DNA of 41,489 bases from Nemertoderma westbladi (lineage: Eukaryota > Xenacoelomorpha > Nemertodermatida > Nemertodermatidae), in assembly GCA_032718475.1 (NCBI GenBank), contig JAUCBJ010003300.1, forward strand, positions 1 through 41,489. Direction: 5' to 3'. Of this stretch, positions 1 through 8,763 are shown one piece after another. Every line of letters begins with the position of its first letter. The stretch's first letter is position 1. The notes below the pieces were generated by a model that worked only from the letters and a program-made list of their open reading frames with translations, was not told the origin of the DNA and made no database searches. A program made the translations under genes and the position numbers.

Positions 1-2215
1 GCAGGTCCGTGGACCTGGTTCGGATAACCCAGACATTAACCCAAATGGAACGGTACAACAGTCACAGTCTGGGCGGGTCGGTGGACCTGGTTCGGTTAAC
101 CCAGACATTAACCCAAATGGAACAGTACAAAGGTCGCAGTCTGGGCAGGTCGGTGGACCTGGTTCGGATAACCCAGACATTAACCCAAATGGAACAGTAC
201 AACGCTCGCAGTCTGGGCAGGTCGGTGGACCTGGTTGGGTTAACCCAGACATTTACCCACCAAATAGAACGGTACAAGGGTCGCAGTCTTGGCGGGTCGG
301 TGGACCTGGTTCGGTTAACCCAGACATTAACCCAAATAGAACGGTACAACGCTCGCAGTCTGGGCAGGTCGGTGGACCTGGTTCGGTTAACCCAGACATT
401 TACCCACCAAATAGAACGGTACAAGGGTCGCAGTCTGGGCGGGTCGGTGGACCTGGTTCGGTTAACCCAGACATTAACCCAAATAGAACGGTACAACGGT
501 CGCAGTCTGGGCCCCGGTCTCGACCTGGTTCGGTTAACCCAGACATTCACCCACCAAATAGAACGGTACAAGGGTCGCAGTCTGGGCAGGTCGGTGGACC
601 TGGTTCGGTTAACCCAGACATTAACCCCAATGGAACGGTACAACAGTCACAGTCTGGGTGGGTCGGTGGACCTGGTTCGGATAACCCAGACATTAACCCA
701 AATGGAACAATACAACGCTCGCAGTCTGGGCAGGTCGGTGGACCTGGTTCGGTTAACCCAGACATTTACCCACCAAATAGAACGGTACAACAGTCACAGT
801 TAGGGCGGGTCGGTGGACCTGGTTCGGATAACCCATACATTAACCCAAATGGGACAGTACAAAGGTCGCAGTCTGGGCAGGTCGGTGTACCTGGTTCGGT
901 TAACCCAGACATTAACCCAAATGGAACAGTACAAAGGTCGCAGTCTGGGCAGGTCGGTGTACCTGGTTCGGTTAACCCAGACATTAACCCAAATGAAACA
1001 GTACAGCGGTCGCAGTCTGGGCAGATCGGTGGACCTGGTTCGTTTAACTCATACATTAACCCAAATGGAACAGTACAAAGGTCGCAGTCTGGGCAGGTCG
1101 GTGTACCTGGTTCGGATAACCCAGACATTAACCCAAATGGAACAGTACAAAGGTCGCAGTCTGGGCAGGTCGGTGTACCTGGTTCGGTTAACCCAGACAT
1201 TAACCCAAATGGAACAGTACAACGGTCGCAGTCTGGGCAGATCGGTGGACCTGGTTCGGTTAACCCAGACATTAACCCAAATGGAACAGTACAACGGTCG
1301 CGTCGCAGTCTGGGCTGATCGGTGGACCTGGTTCGGTTAACCCATACATTAACCCAAATGGAACAGTACAAAGGTCGCAGTCTGGGCAGATCGGTGTACC
1401 TGGTTCGGTTAACCCAGACATTAACCCAAATGGAACAGTACAACGGTCGCAGTCTGGGCAGATCGGTGTACCTGGTTCGGTTAACCCAGACATTAACCCA
1501 AACGGAATGGTACAATGGTCGCAGTCTGGGCGGGTCGGTGGACCTGGTTCGGATAACCCAGACATTAACCCAAATGGAACAGTACAAAGGTCGCAGTCTG
1601 GGTAGGTTGGTGGACCTGGTTCGGTTAACCCAGACATTAACCCAAATGGAACGGTACAACGGTCGCAGTCTGGGCGGTCGGTCGACCTTGTTCGGATAAC
1701 CCAGACATTAACCCAAATGGAACGGTACAACGGTCGCAGTCTGGGTAGGTCGGTGGACCTGGTTCGGTTAACCCAGACATTTACCCACCAAATAGAACGG
1801 TACAAGGGTCGCAGTCTGGGCAGGTCGGTGGACCTGGTTCGGATAATCCATACATTAACCCAAATGGAGCAGTACAACGGTCGCAGTCTGGGCAGGTCGG
1901 TGAACCTGGTACGGTTAACCCAGACATTTACCCATCAAATAGAACGGTACAAGGGTCGCAGTCTGGGCAGGTCGGTGGACCTGGTTCGGATAACCCATAC
2001 ATTAACCCAAATGGAACAGTACAACGGTCGCAGTCTGGGCAGGTCGGTGGACCTGGATCGGTTAACCCATACATTAACCCAAATGGAACAGTACAAAGGT
2101 CGCAGTCTGGGCAGGTCGGTGTACCTGGTTCGGTTAACCCAGACATTAACCCAAATGGAACAGTACAACGGTCGCACTCTGGGTGGGTCGGTGGACCTGG
2201 TTCGGATAACCCAGG
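1..2215. repeat. 72/75-bp minisatellite, about 30 units
   Basis: Tandem array of a unit beginning near GGTCGGTGGACCTGG and ending CGCAGTCTGGGCA. I count about 31 occurrences of the ACCTGGT core. Most units are 72 bp. Six (for example near 241, 391, 541, 751, 1775 and 1927) carry a 3-bp longer ACCCACCAAAT variant and are 75 bp, usually with AGAACGGTACAAGGG downstream. Because both lengths are multiples of three and the unit lacks stops in several frames, long open frames appear on both strands. The array is cut by the left window edge and ends at AACCCAGGATCTGATC. Single-base differences between units are common, so it is not freshly expanded. A 5-bp insertion near 1300 and a 1-bp loss near 1677 break the phase. 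Confidence 0.95.
2..1318 (+). CDS. possible coding phase of the minisatellite, partial
   Basis: This frame stays open for 438 codons from the window edge, with no ATG needed because the start lies outside. It would encode a hydrophilic 24-residue repeat with core GPGSDNPDINPNGTVQRSQS, rich in Gly, Pro, Asn, Gln and Ser. It ends at a TGA (1316) created by a 5-bp insertion. Beyond that the same peptide continues in other phases with TAG codons, so the 3' part is decayed. The argument for coding is that unit length varies only by 3 bp in this stretch. The argument against is that a multiple-of-three repeat opens other frames too, and no flanking domain identifies a protein. The gag of element A has comparable Gln/Asn-rich repeats, so a retrotransposon gag tail is conceivable. 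I do not recognise a family. Confidence 0.25.
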   Translation, partial: QVRGPGSDNPDINPNGTVQQSQSGRVGGPGSVNPDINPNGTVQRSQSGQVGGPGSDNPDINPNGTVQRSQSGQVGGPGWVNPDIYPPNRTVQGSQSWRVGGPGSVNPDINPNRTVQRSQSGQVGGPGSVNPDIYPPNRTVQGSQSGRVGGPGSVNPDINPNRTVQRSQSGPRSRPGSVNPDIHPPNRTVQGSQSGQVGGPGSVNPDINPNGTVQQSQSGWVGGPGSDNPDINPNGTIQRSQSGQVGGPGSVNPDIYPPNRTVQQSQLGRVGGPGSDNPYINPNGTVQRSQSGQVGVPGSVNPDINPNGTVQRSQSGQVGVPGSVNPDINPNETVQRSQSGQIGGPGSFNSYINPNGTVQRSQSGQVGVPGSDNPDINPNGTVQRSQSGQVGVPGSVNPDINPNGTVQRSQSGQIGGPGSVNPDINPNGTVQRSRRSLG

Positions 2216-2432
2216 ATCTGATCAAGAGCCACCTGACCAACTTCTACTAAGTAATGAGGACCCCAATAACATCCATCCAATCGAAGCGATTATAACCCGG
2301 ATTGATTGTTACAAATATATTTATATAAGTATTTTTATATATCTTATTTATATATTTATTACTGTACCCATATTGTTTCTTATCTTATTTATATATATAT
2401 TATTCCTATAATATTAATATTTATATATAATA
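2216..2432. other. AT-rich spacer after the minisatellite
   Basis: The first 70 bases continue the open phase of the last repeat units with an acidic peptide (EPPDQLLLSNEDP). The sequence then becomes almost pure A/T (about 2310-2430). No gene is seen. A TATGTAG just before the LINE fragment could be a splice acceptor, but the pyrimidine tract is weak. Confidence 0.5.
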
Positions 2433-2693
2433 TGTAGGTGTAGAAAGCACTTTAGAGCTAAGAGATATAGTGGTGGTGTTACTATATTCCATAAAACGAA
2501 TTTAACTGGGGCTGTTTCAGTGTTAGGAAAAGATGAAGACCTGATTTTTATAAATTTAGATAGCGTTGATCTTGATTTACCTAAAGATATATTACTATTA
2601 TATGCTCCCTATATCCAACCAGATGGCTCTACTTTGGTGCCCCTTCCCGACTTTTTAATAAAATTGAAGAAGGGCTGGCACGGTTTGGTGTAA
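2433..2693 (+). pseudogene. LINE (non-LTR retrotransposon) endonuclease fragment
   Basis: An open stretch of 86 codons without its own ATG ends at TAA 2691. The peptide contains RYSGGVTIFHKTNLTGAV, then a DEDLIFINLD segment and PKDILLLYAPYIQPDGST. That order (GG-hydrophobic strand, DL-I-hydrophobic-L-D, then a hydrophobic strand and a short P-rich loop) matches the middle of the apurinic-like endonuclease domain of LINE elements as I know the family. The N-terminal catalytic Asn/Glu strands and the C-terminal SDH strand are absent, and no RT follows, so this is a fragment. It lies on the same strand as the minisatellite. The ends may be truncation points or old splice sites. The identification rests on pattern memory, not a search. 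Confidence 0.55.
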
Positions 2694-2968
2694 ATAAAGA
2701 ATTAATTTTACAACAACTATTACTATCCCATACAACTACCCCATGTATTACACTTTATTTCCGATCTTTGCAGTATTTTTGTGCTTATTTTGTGTTAAAT
2801 GCGGTTCCGGTTCGTGAGTTGGCTAGTAATTAAGTCCTTGTAGGTCTATAACTAGTGACGGTGACGGGTTGTTCTTTTCATTTTCATATTTCTTATGTGC
2901 AATTTACAACAATAGCATTAGGTTGCTTGTTGGAGTTTCTATGATAACAATATACTACACTATAATAT
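2694..2968. other. no gene seen
   Basis: Short A/T-rich spacer between the LINE fragment and the palindrome. I see no coding frame, repeat or RNA feature here. Confidence 0.4.
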
Positions 2969-3261
2969 CTAACCATTCAGCTAGCGGCTTAGGAAAAAGA
3001 TAGACCTGGAAATACTATATGATACCTTGTATGTCCGCAATTTACCTCCTCATGGCCTCCCATCTGTCAATACCATCATATGCTGCCACTATGCTCATTG
3101 TAGCGAGTGGTTAAAGACGGCCACTGTAGGGTTGAGCACAGTGCCAGCATATGATGCTATTGACAGATGGGAGGCCATGAGGGGGTAAATTGCGGACATA
3201 GAAGGTATCAGGTAGTATTTCCAGGTCTATCTTTTACCTGAGCCGCTAGCTGAATGGTTAG
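2969..3261. repeat. near-perfect 293-bp palindrome with 10-nt loop
   Basis: The left arm (2969-3110) begins CTAACCATTCAGCTAGCGGC and the right arm (3121-3261) ends with its reverse complement, GCCGCTAGCTGAATGGTTAG. The arms are about 142 and 141 nt with scattered mismatches and are separated by TTAAAGACGG. Arm homology is strong to the tips and weakens only over the last 20 bases next to the loop. The right arm tip overlaps the A box of a tRNA-like sequence that continues rightward, while the left arm contains only the inverted A-box part. Transcribed from either side, this would fold into a long hairpin. Confidence 0.9.
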
Positions 3262-3316
3262 AGCGTGAGACTTCCAACTCGGAGGTTACCAGTTCGATCC
3301 CACCTGGATGTCTTTT
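3240..3316 (+). mobile_element. tRNA-derived SINE head with Pol III A and B boxes
   Basis: TAGCTGAATGG (3247-3257) fits the Pol III A box and AGTTCGATCC (3291-3300) fits the B box. The spacing and the text between them (a CTTCCAA anticodon-like loop, then GGAGGTT) are tRNA-like. TTTT at 3313-3316 could end a short Pol III transcript. It is not a working tRNA: the 5' seven bases do not pair with the bases after the T arm, and the T and anticodon stems are poorly paired. A decayed tRNA-derived SINE head is the best reading. The source tRNA cannot be fixed. Confidence 0.6.
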
Positions 3317-3323
3317 CCGACTA

Positions 3324-3364
3324 AGCAAAAGATGTACCCAACAAACAGTTATAAATCTTTTGCT
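3324..3364. repeat. small hairpin, 10-bp perfect stem
   Basis: AGCAAAAGAT (3324-3333) pairs perfectly with ATCTTTTGCT (3355-3364) across a 21-nt loop, 8 bases after the T4 run of the SINE head. It could be part of the SINE body or of its RNA structure. Confidence 0.6.
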
Positions 3365-4132
3365 GGCACTCCAGAATGCTATGCTATGGTCATTGTCAAG
3401 GTAGAGACATAAATATCCTTCTCCAACTTACTTTCCCCAACTTACTTTCACCGCGAGGAGCAGCCCATACCCGATATAATGCTTTGGCGAAGAGTATATG
3501 CAAAACCCAAGATTTTCGGGGAACAACTCGTAAATGATACTGGACAGGGAGATGCTGATGGACAATCTTGCGAAAGTTATGGGCTAAAGGGAGTTGTGGC
3601 GGTGTAGTTTTGTTGATAATTTGGCATTGCATTCTTAAAGCAGCTGCAATGCAGCATGCTGTGCCGATTACGGTTAGATAGATTGATCCTACGACTGTAC
3701 ACAGACTGGTGGCGATAAATAATCTGCTGGGCGGGGGATCCAAGAGAGCATGTCGCATTGAAGGACACTAAATTGCAAGCCATCACACATGGATTTAATT
3801 TCCAAATATTTTTGTTTGACCTTTAGTTGCTATGAAAACCTATGAAAAACATTTACAATGCAAGTCCTATTAAAATCAATCTGGTAGCAGAAGTAATGAA
3901 TCACCAGTAAAAAATGATACCAATTTTGTCTTTGCTGATTGCATTGGTATCATCGGAAGGTGCTGAGAAGTTACACACTTTGAAGGAGCTACCTCTATCT
4001 ATAATTGTTATTTTTTAATAGAAGATGAAACTCTCCACAGTAAATCTCTCCACAAATGTCGATTGTTATAAATATCAACACTTCTCTGGCTGGGGGTGAA
4101 ACTGTCTGGGCTATCACCACTGTGACCTATGT
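3365..4132. other. unassigned DNA, possible old shared repeat
   Basis: No convincing gene. The minus strand has an open frame at about 3396-3758 with no recognisable domain, and I do not count it as a gene. Two short words here (CCGCGAGGAG near 3451; TGCAATGCAGCATGC near 3644) recur in the same order and orientation near 14840-14990, suggesting a decayed repeat family. The 5' LTR and leader of element A should lie in this stretch but cannot be recognised. Confidence 0.4.
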
Positions 4133-4908
4133 GTGTTTGCAGGGTTTGTCGGGACGAGTGATCGGCTACAACGGGCCTACAATGCCACAAAGAAACTACT
4201 CAAAGAGGCTTTTCGCTATTTAGTCAGTTTTGGACAGGGAGAACTGGCGAGTGAGAGAGCGAGGGGAGTCGCCACAGAACTGTTTGAATTGTGGCGGTCT
4301 GGGGTGATGGAGCCAGACGTAGTGTACGTAGAGCCTTACTTAGTGGATGCTAGGGGAATTAAGTTAGTGGGTTGGGCGGACCCACACGACGGCGAACCCG
4401 AGGTTAACACCGAGGATTCAGTGTCGTCGGTTAGCGAGAACCCCAGAAAGCGGGGGAAAGTTAGTAGGACAGAGAGGCGACGGGAGTCTGTCGTGACTGA
4501 TAAGTCCGCTACATCCTCCGCAAAAGCAAGAAGGGTGTTAGAGATAGATCTGGCGTGTCAACTAGACCTTGTAGCGCTGGATCAGAAGGAGTTGGAGAGG
4601 CAACTAGACGAGGGAACCGCATTATTAGAGAAAGAGCGAGAGTTATCGAGATAGTGTAAAGAGAGGGCCGAGAGGGTGGTGAGAAACGGTAGGGAGCGGG
4701 AAGAGAGAGAGGTAAACGAGCGTGAGGAGCGGAAGGCGAGAATAGAAAACGAGCGCAAAGAGCGAGAAGCGAAAGAGGCAGCGAGGGTAGAAAGGGAAAT
4801 GAATGAGTGCAAAAAGCGAGAAGCGGAAGAGGCAGCGAGGGTAGAGAGGGAAAAGAATGAGCGTAGAGAGCGGGAGGCGAGGGAGGCAGAATTAGCAAAC
4901 CAAAGTTT

Positions 4909-4944
<36 letters not shown>

Positions 4945-5734
4945 CGTAAAGCGTATGCGGGATGATATGCATACCCGGCTAAGGGGGCTTATGCAATACC
5001 AGGTGAAGCAAAAGCGCTGGTTAGAACTGGCGAAGTTGGGATTATCGGAGAATGAGGCTGGTTCGGGTAGTGTTTACGAGGAGCCAGAAGTAATGGAAAC
5101 GTTTGTAAATACCCCACTTACGGGTACCGGACGACAGACCCAGGACTGGTGTAAGTGTACGGGCGGGCAGGGTAACAATAATACGTTAGAAGGAATTAAT
5201 ATTAATAGTACCGTAGTAGATAACCCTAATCAAACTTTTGTTGCAGGAAATACTATTTTACACGGTAATAATAATTCTGATTTAAATGTGCAAAATAATC
5301 CAAATAATACTAATTTAAATGTGCAAAATAATCCAAATAATAATTCTAATTTAAATGTGCAAAATAATCCAAATAATTCTAATTTAAATGTGCAAAATAA
5401 TCCAAATAATAATCCTAATTTAAATGTGCAAAATAATACAAATAATTATAATTTAAATGTGCAAAATATTCCAAATAATAGCCCTAATTCTGAACAAAAT
5501 AATTTAAATTATTTAAATTATTTAGATAACAATGTTGCGTTAAATAATAATCCCGGGGAAATTAATCAAAATAATATTGTTAATAACGGTGCTATTAATA
5601 CGAACGTAGGGGAGACAGGTGGTCCGACCAGCGAGAGCCTGCAAGGCTACATAGTTACGCAGGGAGTAGCGGGGGTGAGTCAACCCAATGGGAGCCTGCA
5701 AGGCCACGTAGTTACGCAGGGAGAGCGGGGGTGA
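4133..5734 (+). pseudogene. element A gag, N-terminal part (coiled coil, Asn-rich)
   Basis: One reading phase runs from about 4133 to TGA 5732-5734 but is cut by an in-frame TAG at 4652-4654. The first half encodes a globular, mixed-charge segment. The second (about 4655-5000) is a highly charged Glu/Arg heptad-like coiled coil, partly a GA dinucleotide run at 4918-4944. Residues from about 5165 become an Asn-rich low-complexity region. The apparent start at 4133 is GTG, and no suitable ATG is seen, so the true start is unknown. TTTGCAG just before could be a splice acceptor. A 1-bp loss in the 57-bp repeats near 5725 ends the frame. BEL/Pao gags often have such unconserved N-termini. Confidence 0.65.
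5275..5490 (+). repeat. 33/36-bp Asn-rich coding repeats
   Basis: About six imperfect units of TTTAAATGTGCAAAATAATC encode NLNVQNNPNN-type peptides inside the gag of A. All length changes are multiples of 3. Base composition is far richer in A/T than the G-rich gag sequence on either side. Confidence 0.85.
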
Positions 5735-5862
5735 GTCAACCCAATGATGGCCTGCAAGGCCACGCAGTCGCACAGGGAGTAGCGGGGGTGAGTCAACCCA
5801 CCGGGAGGCTGCAAGGCCACGCAGTCGCACAGGGAGAGGCGGGGGTGAGTAGACCCAGCCAG
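5637..5862 (+). repeat. 57-bp coding repeats in element A gag
   Basis: About four copies of a 57-bp unit encode a 19-residue peptide with core LQGHVVTQGVAGVSQP. The second copy lacks one base (GGAGAGCGG instead of GGAGTAGCGG), which produces the stop at 5732 and moves the frame. Hence the repeat continues in another phase from 5731. Confidence 0.85.
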
Positions 5863-6872
5863 GGTAGAGATAGTGCATCGACTAGAGAGGGGCGTAGAAG
5901 CGAAGTGGGAGGTAGGGAAGTAAGAGGTGGCGAATGGGGGGGGGGGGGGCTACAGGCACCCCACCACGAGAGATCAGTGGCGAGAGGGGGGGGGGGGTAG
6001 AGAATGTCCCACAAGTGTCGGCGGACAATGCGCGTGGCGAGTTAGGCGAACCGCGAAACCCGACGACAGAGAATAGTAGGGGGATTGCGAGTATCCCCAG
6101 GAGCGTCCAACCGGGTAGAGAGAGAGAGAGAGGTTGGCACCGTGAGCAGGCGAGCGACAGGACGTCGAGCCCAGTCGGAAGATGGAAGAAGAACAGTGGA
6201 GTTTATCCCGGAGGTCGAAGAGAGATCTCACGAGCGGGATCGCTACACTGAAGAGAGAAGAAGTGAAGAGAATAGAAGAAGCGTTGCTACAAGCAACCGG
6301 AGAGGAAGGACGGACAGTGAACCGTTGGTAGCAGAGATGGAGTTAGAGAGTCAGTGGGGTCGAACTCCGGGAGATTGCAGTCGCCCCGGAGAGACGCAGC
6401 CTGGTGAGATATACCACACACCGGGAGAAGGGTACAGGATGTACCGGTATGAGGACGAGGACAGGAGATGGGATTGAAGAGAAACTTCCCGACGGGACGT
6501 AGCTGCTGATCGAGAGTACGGTAGTCGCAGGGAGGACTTCTTGGAATATTCGACACAGGACACAGGCAGACTGCAGGATATACTGTAGGCCTTACTGCAC
6601 ATACTATAGGCCATGCTGGAAGAGATAGTATAAGCGATAGGGTAGCGCGGACAATGGGATTAGATCCAGAAGTCGCAGCATACATACCGGTAGATAGGCA
6701 AGGAGTGGATAGGCCTATACCGGTACCTGCACACCAGTATGACTATAATATGCAAGGATATAACATATACCCAGGGGAGGGGGGAGCTATTGCCGATAGA
6801 GGTTTGGGCCCTAACATAGTAACATCAAGCCCAATACCAAATATAACACCTGTGGGGGGGGGGACAGGGTGA
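5735..6872 (+). pseudogene. element A gag, middle part (frameshifted)
   Basis: The gag frame continues in pieces (about 5731-6000, 6085-6477 and 6654-6872) in different phases. Runs of 14 G (5936-5949), 12 G (5986-5997) and 10 G (6854-6863) sit at or near the phase changes and are likely slippage sites. The text is Arg/Glu/Gly-rich and low in complexity until about 6654. There PEVAAYIPVDRQGVDRPIPV matches a stretch of element B at 16790-16860, showing it was real coding sequence of the shared family. Confidence 0.6.
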
Positions 6873-6984
6873 CATTCCCCCATTACAATATCAGCAATAT
6901 ACTCAACCAAGAACAAAAACCCCAAACCCCTCGGACCAAAATAGATCATGTGATACAGAGATATGGAGGGGGCCTTTACCCCCA

Positions 6985-7866
6985 ATGATATATCCGACGC
7001 AAAGGAGGTCGACAGGCCCGACGGGCGAACCGCTCCCAGCAGCAGGGGAATCTGTACAGCATCCATCGAGCGCACTAGAAGTACAAGCGATGGGAATGGC
7101 AACACTCATCGATACGCTTAAGACCAGGATCGAGCTGCCACCAGTGGAGCCGTTCAAATTCGATGGAAGCAAACCGGAGGAGTATCTGCAATTCCGGCGT
7201 ATGTACAGTAACGAGATATTGACAAAGAATCGGACCCAGGCGGAGTGCCTAAAATACTTACAAGTTTACACAGGGGGGCCAGCATACGACATCGTAAGGC
7301 AGTACCAAGGCATCGAGGGTGGATTCACGACTGCATGGTCGGCCCTAGACAGGGAATTCGGACACCCTGCTAAGATCATCCGGCAAACCTTGAGGGGAAT
7401 AACATCAGGTGGACTAGAGGATAACCCTGTCAGCATCAAGACTTTCGCGAATAAAGTCGAAAAGGCGCTGATTGTGCTGAAGACCTTGGATGCGCCTTAC
7501 GAACTCAACGCATCAAATAACATCACCACAATAGCGCAGCCACTGCCGATCTGGCTAAGAAATAAGTGGAGGAAGATCACCTTCTCCACGCGGGAGAAGA
7601 AAGGTGCGGAACCAGGCCTAGAGGAAATGTCGAACTTCCTCAATTATGAGGCGGAACTAATCATGGACCCAGTCTACAGCGAGGATAGTCTGGGGAGGGC
7701 ACCGAGGACCAAATACAACAGGCCGAAACCAGAACATAGTGCGGCAAATGCCTTACCAAAGTTGAGACAGTCGCTACCATACGCGGTGACACAGGGGACT
7801 ACAAGTCCACAGATAGCTGGGAATAGGGCCACACTGTGGCACGAACAGGGCAAAATAATAACATGA
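6985..7866 (+). pseudogene. element A gag core, DUF1759-type
   Basis: An open frame of 293 codons. It contains PVEPFKFDGSKPEEYLQFRR, then CLKYLQVYTGGPAYDIVRQY, AWSALDREFGHPAKIIRQTL and a distal EMSNFLNYEAELI segment. This is the order of the DUF1759 region, the structural capsid-like gag part of BEL/Pao elements. It is the best preserved gag part, and element B has the same text with about two thirds identity by eye. The frame ends at TAA after a loss of phase. The continuation, with the zinc knuckle, overlaps it in another phase from about 7836. Confidence 0.85.
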
Positions 7867-8723
7867 ACAAATATAATCCCAACACACCCAGGAGGGGGGA
7901 TCCAAATAACCAAAACACTAGACTGGTAGATGTGAATCTACGCACAATACGTGTAGGGCTATACAAGGAACATTACAACCCAGGATACAAATGTCAATTG
8001 CATAGAGATGGAACCCATAAGACCATGGACTGTAAGCAATGGCAGGTATTACTCGAACAAGATCGGATAGCCTACGCTGATAAGAATTGAATTTGTCACT
8101 GATGTGTGGTAGGAGGACACAGAGTTGAAGAGTGTAAGGAGACACCAATAAGATTCGGTCAAGGCAAAGGTCAAACGATGGCGACAAGCACCATAGGAGT
8201 GAAGAAAAGGGGAACGGTACTACTCGGGGTGGTACCGGTAAGAGTGATGGGAGAAGGCGGCCGATCAGTCACGACATTGATGCTGGTCGACAGCGGAGCA
8301 GCCTTCATGCTGGTGGAGAATTGGGTGGCCGAGGAGATAGGGTTACAGACGAGGCCGAGTAGGATGGCAGTAACTACAATCTCGAGCAAGGATGAGGTCC
8401 TGGAAATGAGAACGGGAATGTGCGAGATATCAGCAATAGCACCAGGATGTGATTATGGGGCGACCATCGACCCCATTCAAATAATAGAATTGATTAATAT
8501 AAACGCCATGTGACCCACTAGGATCGAGGTCGAGCAATACCGGTTCCTGGACGATATCGATTTCTCAATACCGGAAGTGGACGTCTCGAAGGTATACATC
8601 ATAGTGGGAATGGATTGTCCGACGGCCCACGAGAGAGTACGGACCATATTCGGGGAGAACAGGCAGCACGATCTGATGGCGATTCTCACGCCGTTCGGAT
8701 GGATGCTTAGCGGGCCCAATTAA
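7836..8723 (+). pseudogene. element A zinc knuckle and DUF1758-type aspartic protease
   Basis: One phase runs through here with TGA at 8088 and 8100, TGA at 8511 and TAA at 8721. A first Cys/His cluster (CQLHRDGTHKTMDC) precedes a CCHC knuckle, whose second TGA falls inside it where another residue is expected (CH-stop-C, GGH, EEC). The protease then shows LMLVDSGAAFMLV with the catalytic DSG. After the stop at 8511 come IIVGMDCP and LTPFGWMLSGP, the usual end of the DUF1758 domain. The protein would release Gag and Pol products. The stops make it non-functional unless read through. Confidence 0.8.
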
Positions 8724-8763
8724 AACCAAAATTCCATTCAGGGTGTAGGAGACATCAGGGTGC

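Noticed and set aside
9-1877. Other long frames in the first minisatellite, both strands
   Set aside because: A 72-bp unit without stops opens several phases. Only one phase can be real, and the 2-1318 phase is the most plausible, at low confidence.
3240-3312. A functional tRNA-Gly(TCC)-like gene
   Set aside because: The acceptor stem does not pair, and the anticodon and T stems are poor. Only the Pol III boxes are kept.
3396-3786. Two overlapping minus-strand frames of 69-120 codons
   Set aside because: They are of chance length, with no domain and no support from neighbours.
4509-7172. Minus-strand Ser/Leu/Pro-rich frames opposite element A gag
   Set aside because: They are reverse complements of GA-rich gag repeats, with no independent support.
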